Of a stretch of 64,000 nucleotides of DNA, positions 52,301 to 58,300 are shown piece by piece (positions within the stretch are counted from its first letter, which is position 1; every line of letters begins with the position of its first letter). The notes beneath the pieces are model-generated. The model made no database searches. It had not been told where the DNA came from and saw only the letters and a program-made list of their open reading frames with translations. Source of the stretch: Pampus argenteus (Eukaryota; Chordata; Actinopteri; Scombriformes; Stromateidae); NCBI GenBank assembly GCA_036937835.1, contig CM072881.1, positions 4,811,001-4,875,000 on the forward strand, in the 5' to 3' direction. Position numbers and translations under genes: made by a program.

Positions 52301-55300
52301 CTCTGCTTATCTTCCTCTTCTCCTTCATATCCTAGTCATTCACGGTGTCCCCCTTTCATCTCAGGACAATCTCTGACCATATGTCCTTCCTTTCCACAAC
52401 GCCAACATCCTGACATATCTGACCCAAATCCATTACTTCTAAAACCTCCTCTCTGTCCTCTACCTCCAAAACCTCTTCCTCTAGAATTTCCTCCTCCTCT
52501 AAAACCACCTCTGCCTCTGAAACCTCCCTGATAGAATATTTCTCCTTCTTCTTGATAGAAGGTTTCTACAAGCTTCCTATTTTTCTTTTCCTTCACTACC
52601 TTCTCTGCATGTAAAGCATGATTAACATATTCCTCCAAAGTTCCTATGTAATGTTTGTTTACCCATGCTCGAATGGCATCTTTTGAGCCTGCATGGAGAG
52701 CATTCTTTAATTGTTGTCGGAATGCACCATTATCATTTGCATCTTCCTCCAGCCCACTATGAAGTTTAAACACTGTCGTCATTCTAATTTTGTACTCTTC
52801 TTCTACTCCTCTCCTCACTGGCCCTGTTTCGTCATCTTCCTTTCTATGATACATTAACTGTTTCTGTCTATCTGCGCCTTCTCTTATTTTCTCTCTACTC
52901 TTTCTCTCTTCCTCTTCTCTTCTTGTTGCTACTCTCATCCAATATTCTGTATCTTCATACCCATGCTTTTTCATCTTTTTAGAATCATTTTTTGTTTTTT
53001 GTATTATTGCTTCCTGAAGTGCTGCTATTTTTTGTGTGTTCAATTGACCTTCGAATTTATGCTCTGTTATCCATCTATCTAAATTTTGTACTTTTTTAGG
53101 ATCCTGTCTTTCAATAAGTTTCCAATCTTTACACTGCAGTGTATCTTTGGGTTTTAGTTTACTTATTCCTTTCCCCATTTTAAAGAATTTGGTCCAGTTT
53201 ATCAACACCTAGGGTGTTCTAAAAACTGGTTTTTGGTCAGTAGGGCAGTAATTAAATTTTCTGTTGTGGTAATTCTCCTTTCTACTCTCTGTGATTGAGA
53301 GCGGAGAATTCTTGCCTCTGCATCCACAACAGTTGACTGCTTACACTCCTACTGTTTTGGTATGAAATAAAATACCTAGTGGTATTTTATTTCCATTCAC
53401 ACTCTCATACACATTCACACAGCATTTAAATGCACATATACTTTTGACGTCCTTTAACATGGGAACTTCTGGCCTTCCCTTACCAACCAAATTTTACTTT
53501 TACCAGGAAATTTCCGGCTTTCCAAAACCAGTCCAAATTTTACTTTTATTTCTCCTTGTTACCTGCTAGTGACTAGTATTTTCAGGGTTTTACTTTAACT
53601 TTTTCCAGGAAATTTCCGGCTTTCCAAAACCAGTCCAAATTTTACTCTTATTCATGGTTTAAACCTATTTACTCTATTGTTCTCTTACAGTCATTCACCT
53701 TTTTAAACAAAATTTAACTCACCACAGTTGTCTATGTCTCCTCTCTCGGATTACCGTCAACCATTGGATCCCAGCAGGTGAGTTGAAGTCCGGTCCTTGA
53801 AAGGATCTGTTAGGCTGCTTCTAAGTCAGCCTGCCGTGGCCACGGGCTTTCCAGTATTCCTCTCACCTGCTGGAATCCTCAGGTCTGTTGGCATCCGGCT
53901 CGAAGGACCAAATTAATGTCAGGTTTAAACAACCTAAAATATCAAACTCACAGACACAAAGAGGAGAGAAGACAACAGAGTTAAGTTTTACTTGCAAGGA
54001 GAGCAACAGGAGACGTGCACAGTCTGCAGAATCTCCTATCTACTCTGAATTCGTCTCCTGCCCTCTTGCTTTTTATTTAGGATGTCCCTAATACATGTTG
54101 CTTCTAAAGGGGAGGGGCATAGGTCAGGCACAGGTCAGTAACAACATAATGGTTTTATTGCTTTGCTTCAGGCAGGCACAATTTCCTTGACCAATAAACA
54201 ACGTCTGTTTTCTTCTACACTTAACTGTTTTGTTTTACTTTCCAACATGGTATAGTGATTAACTCTACCACTCATTAACTCTACAAAAGGTGCCAGTCCC
54301 ATCAGTCAGATGATGGTGGGAAGTTGACACCAACAGCTGCAAACGTCAATCTGGAAGAGAACTTAGTGTAGAACGAAACACAAACTTACAGATATGGTAT
54401 GGAGTACAAAGAATAAAAGAGTGGTGATATATAAAGAATGCAAAAGAGTAAATATGGGATAACTTATATACATTATTCTAACATGAATGACACTGACTAA
54501 ATGAAGCCACAGTATGACCCACGTACAAAATCAATGTTAAACTAGTAATGTTACATGTGTCGGTTTATACTCTGTCGAAAGTGACTCGAGTTTTCAACAG
54601 TGTTGTTACTTGCACTCGTAACTCTTTGATGTCAGTGTCGAGTGATACGCCCGCTCCTCTGCGTCTGCAGGCGTTCAGTGTGGTCTTCCAGAAAGCGGTT
54701 CTGAAGGCCGAGCCGGACGAGGCTCTGAAGCAGCGGGTGTCCAACCTAATTGACAGCATCACCTCCTCAGTCTTCCAGTACACCACCAGAGGCCTGTTTG
54801 AGTGTGACAAGCTCACGTACATCGCTCAGCTCGCCTTCCAGGTAAGGGAAGGGAAGGCGGTTTTTATCTTCTGCATGGTTTGTTTTGAGAACACTGAATC
54901 AGTTGCTCCTGAGACCGGCAGACCTGTTTGGATCTAATCAAGTGGAAAGGAAATGTGGTTTGTGCTGAAAACACAATGTTTCAAAGTCCTTTCTGTTTGT
55001 TGTGCAGATCCTGCTGATGAATAAAGAAATAAACCCTGCAGAGCTGGATTTTCTTCTGAGATACCCTGTCCAACCAGGTGTAGCATCACCAGTGGATTTC
55101 CTCTCTAACCACTCCTGGGGAGGGATCAAGGTACGGAGAGGCCGAGGCGGCTGCGTTGAAACGGAGCAGAATTGACAAGTTTTTACGTACAAAGGAGTAC
55201 AAACAGAAGCTGAACTGGTGATACCAGAAGCTTGATTTAATTTTATTATTAAGGAAAAAGCGTTCTGCTTCTCAAAATGACTGAAAATAAGTATCAGTGC

Positions 55301-58300
55301 TGTACATATTCTTCAGTCACATAATAATCCATAATCCATGCAATGTGAGTTGGTTGACTGAAATACTGCTGTGACTATAATTATTATATTCTTGACAAAA
55401 TATCACAAAAACAATTTCCTGCCAAGATCAGTGCATCAGTTCATACTTTTCATCATGAAGTTGCTTCTACCGTCCCAAAATAGTGCAGTCTTTCATAAAG
55501 ACTCCCTCAGACATTCATACAGATGTATTAAAAAAGCTGCTTGAAGAGACTATTAAATTGAAGATTAGCTCCATTTAGAAAATCCTACCACGGATGCTGC
55601 TTTATGTTGCAATCTTGTAAAAAAAGCAAAAAAAAAAGTCTCCAGCAGTAAAAAAATTTAATTGACTGCTATGTCTTTCTGAACAAAGTTTTCCTCCAGC
55701 CTGTCATGTTTGAGAGGCATGAGTGAAATCCACAATTTCCCTCCAGTTATTTTAGCACTTAGCTGCTTTACACAGCGTTGCTTCATGTGATGCAATTTGT
55801 GCCGCCGAGTCTCCCGGCAACAACTCTGCATTAAAGTGAAAACATACTTAAAGAGGCGGGAACATAATTGAAGTCTGTTTTCTCCGTTTCACCCAAACCC
55901 CCAGTCTGACAGCATGTGATTCTCCGGGGCCCCCTGCTTTGCTCTGTGACCCCGTTACGCTTCAGCATTGCAGGGCACTAGAACAAACTCTCCATACCCG
56001 TAGACGTCTGGCAATGCAGCCCCGTGGACGTCACGCAGCAGATTGTCAGATCAGTTTAGCAGCAAACTAAACACTAACGGCATCATGTTGTTTTTTTTTC
56101 TCCTCTCATGCTCATGAATTTTTCAGTCTGTACCGCCTGGAATATTAACTTAACCTAAACCCCTCTAAGAGTTTGGAGATGGCCTTTCCTTAACTGTGGA
56201 TGCTAATCAAATCCTGTCACTCGATTTTCTTATCGCAATTGGAAACATAATCAGTCGGAAAGCTTAAAGCAGGATAAGATCCTCTGATTGCTTGGGTCTC
56301 TTGATGATATTAGCAGAGCAGGAATCCCTTGAGACTCGGTGTATTCTCCCATCACCGGGGATGAGAGGTTGTTGTAATTAAACAATTAAACAGACTGAGT
56401 TGAAGCAAAGGATGTCATCTCAACTCTGCCTTTCTGCTCCACGCCAGCTGGTGAGTGGTAGAACAGGTTTCACCATATACTCTGTCTGTCTGTGGGAACG
56501 TACTGCTCATAGTACGGACAACAGACAGCATACACTGCGTGTGTGTGTGTGTGTGTGTGTGCGGTACCTGCTCGAGACTGCACTGCGTGACACTGCTGTC
56601 AGCTGGGGCATCACAATGAAATCCCTACTGCTTCTGCAGCAGATGCATATTCAGTCGTCCCCCACCCCCCGTCCCGTTATGAAAGAGATCATGTTGACTC
56701 AGCATTTGCTTTTGAACAAATATGATTTATATATTTATTTAGGCATGAGGAAGATAAGCATTCCTGTCTGGTTTTTCCTCAACTTTTGCAGACAAAGTTA
56801 GTTCTTTTGCTGTGTATTGTGAAATGTTTCTGAAGTGGTCAAAACCTTTAGCATGCATCACTGATCAGAGTAGCAATACTTATATAAAAAAAATATATAT
56901 ACATAGTAACTTTTCTGTACTTTTCTTCCCCCGACCACCAGTCCCTGTGCTCCATGGACGAATTCAGGAACCTTGACCGAGACATTGAGGGCTCTGCCAA
57001 ACGCTGGAAGAAGTTCGCAGAGTCTGAGTGTCCAGAAAAAGAGAAATTCCCACAGGAGTGGAAGAACAAAACCTCGCTGCAGAGGTTGTGTATGATGAGG
57101 GCCCTGAGGCCCGACCGCATGATGTACGCCGTCAGGTGAGAGCTGGAATCATCGTTTGCCCTTTGCTCTGTGATCTGTGAAGAATCTGACTGACCTGTGG
57201 TGTTTGGTGAAAGGGCAAAGGTCAAACAGCTTAACCTTTGGCTTACAGTTTGAGTTGACGACTGCCTCCGTGTGTCTGTTGACCAGAATTAGCTTCAGTT
57301 ACGCGGCTTCGCAGTTACAATCAATGAGCCTCATTTATTGAAGAAGGACTACTGAAGAAAGCCCTCATCCTCAGTGTCATTGAATCAAGCCACACATCTT
57401 GATGCATCCACTAAACATTTGTACAATCTGGCAATCAATATTTCTATATCAACAGTGAAAAAAATATGTGAAATGTGACTCATGTCACTCTCATGTCACA
57501 AACCCAAATCAATTATGAACTCAGTAGTTTCCCCTCAGCTGTACGGAGTGTTTGATCTTTCACCTTTCAGCTCATTATTTGGCTTTTCTTCACTGTTTTG
57601 GTTAAGACTCAGTTATCATCTAGCTGGTGAATAAGGCCACATATTTCCTTTACTAGTCACTCTCAATCAGAAACTCCAATCACTATAAAGTGATAAAATG
57701 ATTTTAAAATATTTTATCCACAACCTGCGTTCTAGTGGCTAGTGGTTCTTTCCTGAGACTCTGGAGGAGACTGATATGACGAACACCTGCTATTAATAAG
57801 CATTCTCTTTATCTGCAATATGCGTATTAGAAAAGGCAGAGCTGGTGGACAAAAGCTGTTGGTGCGGTTGGCTAGCAGCAATGCTAACAAGCTCCTCCAC
57901 TAGTACTGATTACAGCCTTACAGTATAAGGATCGTTAGCGAGGCCACCATCACTGTGCACTCTGTGGTGATATTGCAGATATATTATATATATATCATAT
58001 ATTTCTGTTCATATAAGTGAAGGTTTAGGTTGGACATATAGTGAGCGAATCATGATTGAAAAACCAAAGGATTTAATCCAGAGTGCTTGAAAAGAGCCTC
58101 TGCCGCGCAGTCGTGGCCACGTGGCCAGTTCATGTTTTTCTATAAGCAGCTGTCTGCCTCATGCAGTGTTGCTACAGAAGATTCCAACTCTTCGACTTGT
58201 TCAGCTCGTCTGTCAGAGATAATAAAAAGTGTTGAGGAGAACTGAGTCCTACTCTCCCTGCAGAGACTTTGTAGAGGAGAAACTGGGGAGCAAGTACGTG

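Larger units (their letters stand above)
53179..53893 (-). other. Proviral leader (primer site to gag)
   Basis: About 715 bases of untranslated leader containing a strong splice donor and a family of direct repeats. Packaging and dimerisation signals normally lie in this part, but none can be assigned by eye. Confidence 0.7.
46652..54488 (-). mobile_element. Endogenous retrovirus (gamma-like), near-complete provirus antisense to dnah9
   Basis: The provirus proper is 46657-54483 (7,827 bp). The order on the minus strand is LTR, primer site, leader, gag, protease remnant, RT remnant, RNase H, integrase, env, polypurine tract, LTR. TGAAT flanks both sides (46652-46656, 54484-54488). The two LTRs are identical over all 567 bases. 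Gag and protease share a frame across a UGA, integrase has a GPY/F-type end (WEGPYQV), and env has a CX6CC transmembrane subunit, all pointing to a class I (gamma-like) retrovirus. Gag and pol are damaged; env is open. The species' other copies are unknown to me. Confidence 0.95.
45086..54670 (+). other. dnah9 intron 31, interrupted by a provirus
   Basis: A 9.6-kb intron that would be about 1.75 kb without the 7.8-kb antisense retrovirus. The host parts 45086-46651 and 54489-54670 show nothing else I can name. Confidence 0.85.
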
